From contig BRYA01000315.1 in NCBI GenBank assembly GCA_030267965.1, forward strand, positions 1-34,751: a stretch of 34,751 bases of DNA. The letters are read 5' to 3'. This document shows, piece by piece, positions 1-9,815 of the stretch. Each line of letters starts with the position of its first letter. The stretch's first letter is position 1. A program made the translations under genes and the position numbers. The notes below the pieces were generated by a model that saw only the letters and a list, made by a program, of their open reading frames with translations, ran no database searches and had not been told where the DNA came from. This DNA is from Triparma columacea. Lineage: Eukaryota > Sar > Bolidophyceae > Parmales > Triparmaceae.

Positions 1-70
1 ACCCTAACCCTAACCCTAACCCTAACCCTAACCCTAACCCTAACCCTAACCCTAACCCTAACCCTAACCC
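1..70. repeat. Telomeric repeat (CCCTAA)n
   Basis: Uninterrupted CCCTAA hexamers, nearly 12 copies, run from the first base and end abruptly at position 70. The C-rich strand is at the left end, as expected for the left terminus of a chromosome with TTAGGG telomeres. No degenerate hexamer zone follows. Confidence 0.97.
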
Positions 71-120
71 ATCTTATACCCTTCTTTCTCCTACTTTCTC
101 TCCTTACATTCCCTCACTCC

Positions 121-540
121 TCTCTAAAACTACACTCACCCTCTTTCAATTCATCTTCATACATATCTCCTACACTTACACACATCATTTCACCTTATAC
201 TCTCCTCCCTTCTACTCTCACTATTTAACTCTTCTCTCTTCTCCACAACCACATTCACACTCCTATTATTCATTTCCATACACATCTACTACAATTACAA
301 ACATCATTCTACCTTATACCCTCCTCCCTTCTACTCTCACTATTTAACTCCTCTTTCTTCTCCACAACTACACTCACCCTCTTTTACTTTTTCTTTACCC
401 ATCTACTACACATACACACATCATTCCACCTTTATACTCTCCTCTCTTCTACTCACATTCCTTAATTCCTCTCACTCATCTCCACACCCACCCTCATACT
501 CCTTTAATTTATCTCCATACACATCCACCACACTTCCATT
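121..540. repeat. Subtelomeric 120-bp degenerate tandem repeat
   Basis: About 3.5 diverged copies of a 120-bp unit start near 141, 261, 381 and 501. Each has a 'cat(a)cacatctactaca' block, then 'acatcatt..accttata', then 'cttctactctcactatttaa' and 'tctccacaac'. The strand shown is almost purely A/C/T. The stretch 71-120 is similar pyrimidine-rich sequence without a clear copy. No coding potential is seen. Confidence 0.8.
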
Positions 541-828
541 ATACTCACAAACCACTATAACACTACCACAACTCTCCAAACTCCATACACAACTACTACA
601 CATCCTCGATACTCACAAACCACTTTAACACTCCTATTTTCCATCTACTACACTTCCACATTAATCATTAACACCTATAACACTCCTACAACACATCAAA
701 TCCACTTCTTAAATACTCACAAACCACAATAACACTCCCACATTACTTAACATTCACCAAAAACACACACAAAAATCATAACTACCAAATCAAATCATTT
801 TATCCTGCAAATGTTGCTGCCCTATTAG
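541..828. repeat. Second subtelomeric repeat and 3' flank of the giant gene
   Basis: A shorter motif, 'atactcacaaaccac' followed by 'taacactcc', occurs at about 541, 609 and 713 in A/C-rich sequence. It replaces the 120-bp repeat on the centromeric side. The remainder up to 828 is AT-rich and must hold the 3' end of the leftward giant gene. No separate gene is seen. Confidence 0.6.
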
Positions 829-3800
829 TTACTCCCCATCCTCATATTCATCTTCCATTGGTACAACACTGCTTACTTTACCCTTCCCACCTCCGACCAC
901 TATAATATCTCCACCATCAGCGCCTCTGACACTTGCTCTTCTAATACTTGCTCTCACTGCACCTGCTAGACCACCCTCAGCTTCAGCATCAACACTTGCT
1001 CTCCTTACACTCTCTTTCCTTCTAGCATCTCCATCTTGTGGAATGAAGTCTACAGGTACTGTTGCTTTCTTCACATCAGTAAACCACTCTGGCTGCTCCT
1101 CTTCCCATTTAGCCCAGTTTAACTCAACCCATTTCTTAATTTTTCCTTCAATTGAGACCCAATGGCGTCTTGAGGCATAAAAGACCTCAATCTTAATATC
1201 ATCACTTTCTCCTTCAAGAAAATATGCCATTGACATATCCTTTGACCTTAGTGTACTCCAGAAGGTGTGCCAGTACTTACTCTCAATATTCCAAAAGAAG
1301 ACAGCAAAGCATAGGGTAGTTATTGGTATGAAAATACGCGCAATTGATGATGTAATATCAATTGTGTTGTCATCTACATAAGGTGAAGCTATATATATTG
1401 ACACTGGTAGACTTGCCACTGTCAATACAAGACCAAACAACCAATATGCTCCCCCAACTTCGTTAGGATGTCTAAAATGCATCAATGAAGTGAAGTCTAC
1501 AATGATCTTCGCAATCACTCTGCTAAGTATACTCATCACAATCTCTATGTTTCCTCCCAATGGCAACCAGTACCAGAAGTCTCCCCTCAATGTCTTAACC
1601 AACATGTACAGACCAAGGTCGGCTCCAATGTAGAGAAAGGCCCAACTACCCCCCATCAACCCAAGAAGAACTATTGTTGTACACTTTATGAGAAGCATCC
1701 CTGCTGAAAACAGCAACATGGAGACAAATACCACTGTTCTCTCGCTTGCTTTTGCAGGTATATAACCATAGAAGTCTGGTGCATATTCTCTATTAGCAGG
1801 GTCTGTGTCCCAGTCATAACTAATTGTTGCAGAGGCAAAGCCTGTTGTAATTGCTGACACTGCAACTGAAAGCCGTGCTGAAGTTGAAACCTTTTTGTCG
1901 CTTGATGCTATAGCCATAAGTTGGATAATCACACCAGGGATTGCCTCAGCAAACATCTCAATAGATTTCATCCAAGACATCTCCATCATTGGGTCAGCTG
2001 TAGCCCCAATCTCTTGCTTTGCTCCAGTTGTCACCCTATAGGCATCAACTGCAGGCTTGTACCCAAGCAAGATTGGAATCCACTCTTGCACCACCCTCTT
2101 CATCCCCATCTTCCTGTTCAGTCCCCAAACAAGAATCATCTGAATCCCAATTGACGCTACCAAACTTGCCAAAGAAGCTTTGAAGTACCCATACTTCTTA
2201 TCACTCCAAAACATGTACGTCACATACACATCAGTCAGCAAATCGACCATGCTTGTTGCAGCACCAACACTTACCCTTGCCTTTAAGCCTAGGGTAGACT
2301 TCATGAATAGTTTCATAACAATCTCCTCAAGCATGGGCCTTAACCACTCTTGTTTGTTCATAACCTCCTGCACTTCAGTGAATTGATGAGCCCACTCATC
2401 TACAGCATGAGCAGCAGTTGCCGTGGTCAACATGACTGCTGTCATTGCACTCCCAATCTCCCACCCCCTGGCTTCCTCTTCACTCTTAACTTCTCCCTCA
2501 TTTGTCGCTCTCCTTTTAAATTTGTTCATAACCACAGCATACAGCATAGTTCTCATGAAACTGTGCTGCTCCGTAGTCTCTCTCAGTGCCCTATTGGCAG
2601 CAATAAAGTCCCTCACGGCCTCTACTTTGCTGTCCCCTATTTTCCTTTCCTTCACTCTCTCCATCAGCTGCTCTCCAAACCTCCTCCCATCCTGTTCCTC
2701 TGCTTCAGTGCTCATTAGCAGATTATCAAAGTAGTAAGCAGCATCAGTTGCCATGCTCAGGTGCTTGATTACACTCTTTTTGCTAGCAGCCCTTCCTAAA
2801 CCCTTAAGTCTAGTCATCATTTCAATGTCTGTCTTCATCTGGCCGGCCTCTGAGAACCTTACAGCTGTGAGATGCCCTTCATGTTTAGCTGTGATTACAA
2901 GTGTCTTGTTATTAACTCTGTGAAGCTCAAGCTGGGATCCAACTCCACTTTTAAGGCTCCAGAAGAATGCTGCAACTTCCTTGTGGGAAGCTCTCACAGT
3001 TATTGAAGTCTTTCCCCATCCCATTCCTTTCTCTGCCTTTATCAATGTCTGTTCAGTCAACGTACTACTGATCTCTTGAGCTCCCACAATCTCGTCAAAG
3101 TGACTTTGAATCCCTGGTGCCCCATCTATTGCAATCTCCTCAAACTTGTCAATGATCTGCTGCCTCTTGGAGGCATCAACTTCCATCTGCACAACACTGC
3201 TTACTTTCGCCTTCCCATCTCCAAGCCCTATATTATCTCCACCATCAGCGCCTCCAACACTTGCTCTCCTAAAACTTCTGCTCAAAGCAGCTGCTAGACC
3301 ACCCTCAGCTTCAGCATCAACACTTGCTCTCCTCACACTCTCTCTCCTTCTTGCATCTCCTCCTCCTGGAATGTATTCAACTGGCACTCTTGCTCTCATA
3401 GCTTCGTCAAACCATTTTGGCTTCTCCTCCTCCCATCTATCCCAATTAACCTCAACCCAAGCTTTCACTTCATCTTCTATTGAACTCCAATGATGCTTTG
3501 ACATAGCCATGTTTGCAGCCTTTACTCCATCGTCTTTTCCTTCTCTAAACCCTCTTATTGTCAATTCCTTACCCGTCTGTAAGCTGAAGAAGGTCCTCCA
3601 GTATTTCTTTTCTATGATGAAAAAAAACATAGTGAAGCAAAAGATAGATACTGGAATACATAGTTCAATTACTTTCCAAGCAATTTTGAAGTTTTCCTCA
3701 GCAACATCTCCCGTTTCAGCTACTAATATTGCTACTGGGAGACTTCCCATCGTCAACACAAAACCAAGCACCCAATACATTCCACCAAGCTCATATGAAT

Positions 3801-6800
3801 GCCTAAAGTGCACAATTGATGTAAAGTCTATGACTACCTTCACCAGTACTCTAGCTACAATGCTACTCACTATTTCTACATTGCCTCCTGCAGGAATCCA
3901 ATACCAAAAGTCTCCTCTTAGTATCTTCACCAACAAGTACAGAAGCATATCGGCACTAACATAGAGAGAGACCCATCTACCACCAAGTAGCCCTAGCACA
4001 ACTATTGTCATGCACCTTATAACGAGCATACCTGCACTAAAGAATGTCATTGAAACAAATATGATAGATCTCTTGGTAGGATTTGCAGGCACATACCCAT
4101 AGAAATCAGGCACTTGCTCTCTCTTCACTGGGTCAGTGTCAAAGTCATAACTGATAGTTGCAGATGCAAAGCCTGTAGTCAAAGCTGAAACTGAAAGTGA
4201 GATCCAAGCTGCAACCGCAACGTCTTTTTTACTTGTTGCAATAGCCATAAGTTGAATGACAACCCCAGGTATGGCTTCTGCAAACATCTCAACCATTTTC
4301 ATGATACTCAACTCTGTCAATGCATCAGCTACTTGCCCAGCCTCTTGTTTTTCTCCCTTTGCAACCCTGTAAGCATCAACAGCAGGCTTGAACCCTATTA
4401 AAATTGGAAACCACTCCCTTAGCACTCTTGCTATGCCAAACTTTCTATTCTGTCCCCAGACCAAAAGCATTTGTAACCCAATTGAAGCAGCCAAACTCAC
4501 CAAAGATGCTTTGAAGTACCCATACTTCTTATCTCTCCAAAACATATTCGTCACATACACATCAGTCAGCAAATCCGTCATACTAGTAATAGCCCCAACA
4601 GTCACTCTCGCCTTCAAACCCCAAGGAACTTCCTCCAATAGCCTGTAGCTAATTGTCTCGAGCATAGGTCTGAACCATTCATATTCCTTGTCAAGCTCCT
4701 GTAGAGCAGAGAAATTTAAGATGAAGGCATCAACAGCAGCAATTGGCTGAGTATTGATAGCCAAACTCCTTGCTAAAGACTCTCCAATCTCCCTTCCTTC
4801 CTTCTCTCCCAGCTCTATAGCCTTACCCTCTACTTTCCTCAACTTGCACAGCTTGTTCTTGACAACAGCGCCAAGCATTGGTGTGACAAACACATACTTC
4901 TCTGCAGCCTGTCTTAGAACGTAGTCTTTCCGAATAAATGACCTGACCGCTTCCTCCTTTGTCATTCCCTTCTTCCTAAAACTCAATGCAAACAACAGTT
5001 GCTCGCCCAACAACTTTCCTATTTGGTTAGGATCTAAGCCTGTATAGTCTTGTGTAGTATCATTCATAGCATGTGAAGCAATCAGGGCGCCTCCATTGTC
5101 CAAGCCAACACTTGCTCTCCTAATACTTGCTCTCAAAGTACCTGCTAGACCACCTTCAGCTTCAGCATCAACACTTGCTCTCCTAACACTCTCTCTCCTT
5201 CTAGCATCTCCATCTGCTGGAATAAAATCTACAGGTACTTTAGCCTTCATCACATCAGTAAACCACTCTGGTTGCTCTTCTTCCCATGTAGCCCAGTTTA
5301 ACCCAATCCATTTCTTAATTTCTCCTTCAATTGAGACCCAGTGATGCCTTGAACGCTTCAGAGTTTCAAACTTCTTTTTATCACTTTCCCCTTCAAGGAA
5401 ATATGCCATAGTTAAATCCTTCCCCCTTTGTATACTCCAAAAAGTGTGCAAGTACCTCTTCTCAATATTCAAAAAGAAGACAGCAAAGCATAGGGTAGTT
5501 ATTGGTATCATATAATTCATAATCAATGATGCTATATTAATTGCTCCCTCATCAACATAAGGTGAAGCTATATATATTGTCACTGGTAGACTTACCATTG
5601 TCAAGGCAAGACCAAACAACCAATAAGCTCCTCCAACTTCATTTGGGTGTCTAAATTGAACAATTGAGGTGAAATCTGTAATAGTCTTGACTACAACTCT
5701 TTCGATAAGACTCATTGCTACTTCTTCTGCGTAGCTTCCCATTGTTATCCAATACCAGAAATCACCCCTCAAAATTTGAATGGCTAAAAATAGACCAAGG
5801 TCTGCCCCAATGTAGGCGAAGGCCCATCTCTTCCCCAAAAGGCCCAACAGTACAATTGTTGTACACCTGATCAACAGCAATCCTGATGACACTAAAAGCA
5901 TTGATGCAAACACTGTTGTCCTCTTTCTGGCCAGTGCAGGCACGTAACCATAGAAGTCTGGTACTTTTTGTCGATTTTTTGGGTCTGTGTCCCAGTCATA
6001 ACTGATTGTAGCTGAAATAAACCCTGTAGAAAGAATTGAAACGACAAGTGAAATCCATGCTGAACTAGCAACGTCTTTTTCCTGGTTTGTTGTTGCAATG
6101 GCCATTAGTTGAATAATCACTGCAGGAATTGCTTCTGCAAACATTTCGATGCCCTTCATGACTGTCATTTCCACCATTGGATCAACAGCGTGTCCAACCT
6201 CTTGTTTCTCTCCTGTGGCAACTCTAAATGCGTCCAACGCTGGTTTGAAGCCAATCAACACCGGAGACAATTCCATCAGCACTCGCTTCAATCCCATCTT
6301 ATTATTATTTCCCCAAACAAAAAACAACTGGATTCCCATTGACGCCACCAAACTTGCCAAAGATGCCTTGAAGTACCCATACTTCTTATCACTCCAAAAC
6401 ATGTACGTCACATACACATCAGTCAGCAAATCTGCCATACTAGTGATAGCCCCAACAGTTACCCTAGCCTTTAACCCCCAAGGAACTTCCTCCAAAAGCC
6501 TGTAGCTAATTGTCTCCAACATAGGTCTGAGCCATTCATACTCCTCATCAAGCTCCTGTAGAGCAGGGAAATTTAAGATGAAGGCATCTACTGCAGCAAC
6601 TGGCTGAGTATTAATAGCCAAACTCCTTGCTAGAGACTCACCAATCTCCCTTCCATCCTTCTCCACCAGCTCTGCAGCCCTACCTTCTACCTTCCTTAAC
6701 TTGAACAGTTTGTTCTTGACAACAGCGCCAAGCATTGGTGTGACAAACACATACTTCTCTGCAGCCTGTCTTAGAACGTAGTCTTTCCCAATAAATGACC

Positions 6801-9786
6801 TGACCGCTTCCTCCTTTGTTGTTCCTTTCTTCCTGAAACTTAATGCAACCAACAGTTGCTCACCCATCAACTTTCCTATTTGGTTAGGATCTAAATCTAC
6901 ATAGTCTTGTGTAGTATCATTTACAGCTTGTGAAGAAACCAATGCGCCTCCATTGTCCAAGCCAACACTTGCTCTCCTAATACTTGCTCCTAAAGCACCT
7001 GCTAGACCACCCTCAGCTTCAGCGTCAACACTTGCTCTCCTAACACTCTCTCTCCTTCTAGCATCTCCAGATTCTGGAATGTATTCAACTGGCACTCTTG
7101 CTCTCATTGCATCATCAAACCACTCAGGCTTTTCATTCTCCCATCTTTCCCAGCTTGCCTGTACCCAGGTTCTTACTTCTTCTTCAATTGATTTCCAATA
7201 ATGTTTTGAGTTTTCAAAAACTGCTCTTGCCTTCTTTTTATCATCGTTTGAATTACTAAAGCGGGCAAGTACACCATCTTTTCCTCTCTCCAAACTGTAG
7301 AAGGTGCCCCAGTATTTTTTCTCAATGCTAAAGAAAAATACAGCAAACAACACAACTGTACATGGTATAAATATTGCAACTACTCTCCACGCCAATTTGA
7401 GCCCTTTGCCTGAAACACCTCCCCTTTCAGCTATAATTATAGCTACTGGAAGACTCCCAATTGCCAATACAAATCCAAACATCCAATACATCCCTCCAAC
7501 CTCATTAGGATGCCTGAACTGCACAATGGATGTGAAGTCTGTCACTACTTTCACCAACACCCTAGCTACAATGCTATTCACAACTTCTGCATTGCCACCA
7601 AGAGGCATCCAATACCAAAAGTCTCCTCGCAAGACCTTCACCAACAAGTATAAACCAAGGTCAGCACCAACAAAGAGAGAGACCCATCTACCACCAAGAA
7701 GCCCTAACACAACTATTGTCATGCACCTTATCACAAGCATACAAGCGCTGAGTAGCATCATTGTAACAAATATGATTGATCTTTTGGTGGGATTTGAAGG
7801 AAGATAGCCATAAAAGTCAGGCACTTGCTCTCTCTTCACTGGGTCAGTGTCCCAATCATAATTAATAGTTGCAGATGCGAAGCCTGTAGTCAATACTGAA
7901 ACTGTAAGTGAGACCCAAGCTGCTCTTGAAACATCCCCATCATCTGTTGCAATAGCCATAAGTTGGATAATCACTCCAGGGATGGCTTCAGCAAACATCT
8001 CAACCCCTTTCATGTAAGACATCTCTGTCAAGGCATCCATTGTTTGTCCAGCTTCTTGTTTATCCCCCTTTGCAACCCTGTAAGCATCAACAGCAGGCTT
8101 AAAGCCGATCAAAATTGGAAACCACTCCTTAAGAATCCTCAATATTCCCAACTTTCTGTTCTGTACCCAAACGCAAAACATTTGAAACCCTATTGACACA
8201 GCCAAACTTGCCAAAGAAGCCTTAAAGTACCCATACTTCTCATCACTCCAAAACATGTACGTCACATACACATCAGTCAGCAAATCAGTCATGCTCGTCA
8301 CAGCACCAACTGTCACTCTCATCTTAAGCCCCCAAGGAGCTCTGCTCACTACACCATACCCAACAGCTACAAACATGGCGTTCATCCAAGGATACTTCTC
8401 AAAGAGCTCCCCCACAGCAGTATTCTGCAGACGCCACTGGTCAACACCTGCCTCCACAACCTTCCTACTTTTCAAGCATGGAATAAGGTTGTTCCCAATA
8501 ACAAGGGCCTCCTCCTCTCCTACCTCTTCAAGTCTTATTGACAATGAATGATTCCTGCTAACCTCTTCAAGTACTGCACGCTTCAACAAGGTCAAAAACC
8601 AAGGGTACTTCTCAACCACCTCATTCAGTGCACAGTTTTCGTTTGTATAAGCAGAAACTACATCATCCATGCTTTTCTTCTTCTCTCTCTTCTCAACCCT
8701 CTGCATTAGTTCCTCACCAAAAAACTTTCCATCCTTCTCTTCTGCTTCTCCACTACAAAGAAGATTGGAAAAATAGATTGCAGCTTTGTTCCCTGCCTCA
8801 AGGTGCCTCTTTAAGCTAGTCTCCACCATGCTCTTGCTGCCCACTCTATGCTCAACCTGAGTCACAAGCTCAATCTTGGTCTTCTTATCACCAAGTTTGG
8901 AGAATCTCCAAGTTGCAGTCACAAGTGGTGCTGCCGATGTTGTAGGATTGCAGGTAATCACCAGTGTCGTGTTATCTACCCTGAACACACTCATCTTCGA
9001 AAAGTACTCCAACTCAAGCTTCCCAAAGCCTTTCTCTGTTGTTGTTAACTCCATTGCAAAGTCTTGCCTCTTTGTGACTTTTCTCACAATGTCCCTCTCC
9101 TTCACTGCAAGACTTTCAACATCCCAGAAATATGCTGCAACTTCCTTGTGGGATGCTCTCGCAGTTATCGTCGTCTTCCCCCAAGCCATTCCCTTCTCTG
9201 CCTTTATCAATGTCTGTCCAGAAAACGCACTACTGATCTCTTGAGCTCCCACAATCTCGTCAAAGTGACTTTCAATCCCTGGTGCTCCCTCAATTGCAAT
9301 CTCCTCAAACTTCTCAATGATCTGTTGTCTATTGATGGCGTCAATGTCTCTGCTTCTGTCAACCTGCTCGCCAATTCTTGTTCCAACCACTTCATTGGAT
9401 TCCTCCTCCCTTGTGCTCATGTTACCGTCAAGCACACTTGTGTTGTCATTTTCGGGAATGACAAGCCCGATCTCAACGTCGGCATTTGTGTGTGTCTCGA
9501 TAACTTCTCTCTCCCCTGTGGTTAAAGCATCTGCAAGGGGGTCCATAACATCAATGTGGCTGGGCGCACCGAAGGGGGCACGACCAGGGCTGGAGGGGAG
9601 CTGCGGACCATCGTCAGTCGTCGCGACATCAACTACTCCGCCAACGTCTGCTCCAATATCACTCTCGATGATGACCTTTTTTTCGCGCACCGCAGTACCG
9701 CCTCCAGTGACCCCAACCATGTCGTCCTTCTTCGCGCCCACGTCTCCTAGGGCTGTAACACCATCAATGTTTGAATTTGTCGTCAT
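829..9786 (-). CDS. Giant membrane protein with two START-like domains and four repeated multispanning modules
   Basis: An intronless 2,985-codon frame reads toward the telomere. Residues 1-150 are acidic and low-complexity. Residues ~200-342 form a START/Bet v1-like domain (RASHKEVAAYFW). Homologous membrane modules follow at ~484-820, ~1103-1442, ~1722-2060 and ~2500-2835. Each has about eight hydrophobic segments and shared motifs DLLTDVYVT.MFW, KYGYFKASL, MFAEAIP.VIIQLMAIA, DFYGY.P, LRGDFWYW and DFTS..FRH. A second, shortened START-like domain lies at ~2254-2355. After each module a basic linker carries RRRESVRRASVDAEAEGG, containing two RRxS sites of PKA type. The acidic E/D...P.....Q pattern is loosely reminiscent of XK-related proteins, but this is a weak guess. 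A lipid-sensing or lipid-moving membrane role is inference; the function is unknown. Confidence 0.9.
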   Translation of the reverse strand: MTTNSNIDGVTALGDVGAKKDDMVGVTGGGTAVREKKVIIESDIGADVGGVVDVATTDDGPQLPSSPGRAPFGAPSHIDVMDPLADALTTGEREVIETHTNADVEIGLVIPENDNTSVLDGNMSTREEESNEVVGTRIGEQVDRSRDIDAINRQQIIEKFEEIAIEGAPGIESHFDEIVGAQEISSAFSGQTLIKAEKGMAWGKTTITARASHKEVAAYFWDVESLAVKERDIVRKVTKRQDFAMELTTTEKGFGKLELEYFSKMSVFRVDNTTLVITCNPTTSAAPLVTATWRFSKLGDKKTKIELVTQVEHRVGSKSMVETSLKRHLEAGNKAAIYFSNLLCSGEAEEKDGKFFGEELMQRVEKREKKKSMDDVVSAYTNENCALNEVVEKYPWFLTLLKRAVLEEVSRNHSLSIRLEEVGEEEALVIGNNLIPCLKSRKVVEAGVDQWRLQNTAVGELFEKYPWMNAMFVAVGYGVVSRAPWGLKMRVTVGAVTSMTDLLTDVYVTYMFWSDEKYGYFKASLASLAVSIGFQMFCVWVQNRKLGILRILKEWFPILIGFKPAVDAYRVAKGDKQEAGQTMDALTEMSYMKGVEMFAEAIPGVIIQLMAIATDDGDVSRAAWVSLTVSVLTTGFASATINYDWDTDPVKREQVPDFYGYLPSNPTKRSIIFVTMMLLSACMLVIRCMTIVVLGLLGGRWVSLFVGADLGLYLLVKVLRGDFWYWMPLGGNAEVVNSIVARVLVKVVTDFTSIVQFRHPNEVGGMYWMFGFVLAIGSLPVAIIIAERGGVSGKGLKLAWRVVAIFIPCTVVLFAVFFFSIEKKYWGTFYSLERGKDGVLARFSNSNDDKKKARAVFENSKHYWKSIEEEVRTWVQASWERWENEKPEWFDDAMRARVPVEYIPESGDARRRESVRRASVDAEAEGGLAGALGASIRRASVGLDNGGALVSSQAVNDTTQDYVDLDPNQIGKLMGEQLLVALSFRKKGTTKEEAVRSFIGKDYVLRQAAEKYVFVTPMLGAVVKNKLFKLRKVEGRAAELVEKDGREIGESLARSLAINTQPVAAVDAFILNFPALQELDEEYEWLRPMLETISYRLLEEVPWGLKARVTVGAITSMADLLTDVYVTYMFWSDKKYGYFKASLASLVASMGIQLFFVWGNNNKMGLKRVLMELSPVLIGFKPALDAFRVATGEKQEVGHAVDPMVEMTVMKGIEMFAEAIPAVIIQLMAIATTNQEKDVASSAWISLVVSILSTGFISATISYDWDTDPKNRQKVPDFYGYVPALARKRTTVFASMLLVSSGLLLIRCTTIVLLGLLGKRWAFAYIGADLGLFLAIQILRGDFWYWITMGSYAEEVAMSLIERVVVKTITDFTSIVQFRHPNEVGGAYWLFGLALTMVSLPVTIYIASPYVDEGAINIASLIMNYMIPITTLCFAVFFLNIEKRYLHTFWSIQRGKDLTMAYFLEGESDKKKFETLKRSRHHWVSIEGEIKKWIGLNWATWEEEQPEWFTDVMKAKVPVDFIPADGDARRRESVRRASVDAEAEGGLAGTLRASIRRASVGLDNGGALIASHAMNDTTQDYTGLDPNQIGKLLGEQLLFALSFRKKGMTKEEAVRSFIRKDYVLRQAAEKYVFVTPMLGAVVKNKLCKLRKVEGKAIELGEKEGREIGESLARSLAINTQPIAAVDAFILNFSALQELDKEYEWFRPMLETISYRLLEEVPWGLKARVTVGAITSMTDLLTDVYVTNMFWRDKKYGYFKASLVSLAASIGLQMLLVWGQNRKFGIARVLREWFPILIGFKPAVDAYRVAKGEKQEAGQVADALTELSIMKMVEMFAEAIPGVVIQLMAIATSKKDVAVAAWISLSVSALTTGFASATISYDFDTDPVKREQVPDFYGYVPANPTKRSIIFVSMTFFSAGMLVIRCMTIVVLGLLGGRWVSLYVSADMLLYLLVKILRGDFWYWIPAGGNVEIVSSIVARVLVKVVIDFTSIVHFRHSYELGGMYWVLGFVLTMGSLPVAILVAETGDVAEENFKIAWKVIELCIPVSIFCFTMFFFIIEKKYWRTFFSLQTGKELTIRGFREGKDDGVKAANMAMSKHHWSSIEDEVKAWVEVNWDRWEEEKPKWFDEAMRARVPVEYIPGGGDARRRESVRRASVDAEAEGGLAAALSRSFRRASVGGADGGDNIGLGDGKAKVSSVVQMEVDASKRQQIIDKFEEIAIDGAPGIQSHFDEIVGAQEISSTLTEQTLIKAEKGMGWGKTSITVRASHKEVAAFFWSLKSGVGSQLELHRVNNKTLVITAKHEGHLTAVRFSEAGQMKTDIEMMTRLKGLGRAASKKSVIKHLSMATDAAYYFDNLLMSTEAEEQDGRRFGEQLMERVKERKIGDSKVEAVRDFIAANRALRETTEQHSFMRTMLYAVVMNKFKRRATNEGEVKSEEEARGWEIGSAMTAVMLTTATAAHAVDEWAHQFTEVQEVMNKQEWLRPMLEEIVMKLFMKSTLGLKARVSVGAATSMVDLLTDVYVTYMFWSDKKYGYFKASLASLVASIGIQMILVWGLNRKMGMKRVVQEWIPILLGYKPAVDAYRVTTGAKQEIGATADPMMEMSWMKSIEMFAEAIPGVIIQLMAIASSDKKVSTSARLSVAVSAITTGFASATISYDWDTDPANREYAPDFYGYIPAKASERTVVFVSMLLFSAGMLLIKCTTIVLLGLMGGSWAFLYIGADLGLYMLVKTLRGDFWYWLPLGGNIEIVMSILSRVIAKIIVDFTSLMHFRHPNEVGGAYWLFGLVLTVASLPVSIYIASPYVDDNTIDITSSIARIFIPITTLCFAVFFWNIESKYWHTFWSTLRSKDMSMAYFLEGESDDIKIEVFYASRRHWVSIEGKIKKWVELNWAKWEEEQPEWFTDVKKATVPVDFIPQDGDARRKESVRRASVDAEAEGGLAGAVRASIRRASVRGADGGDIIVVGGGKGKVSSVVPMEDEYEDGE
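3285..8340 (-). repeat. Intragenic tandem repeat, period about 1,855 bp
   Basis: Membrane modules 1-3 of the giant gene recur with a constant spacing of about 1,855 bp: module starts near 8335, 6480 and 4625, linkers near 7000, 5145 and 3290. Stretches are close to identical in DNA. For example, about 80 bp at 4858-4940 match 6713-6795 with no difference that I can see. Module 4 near 2285 is more diverged and lies 2.3 kb away because a START-like domain intervenes. Constant spacing and DNA-level identity indicate recent duplication or ongoing conversion. Confidence 0.85.
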
Positions 9787-9815
9787 GTTGCTTTAGAACC
9801 TGAGGTATTTACCGT

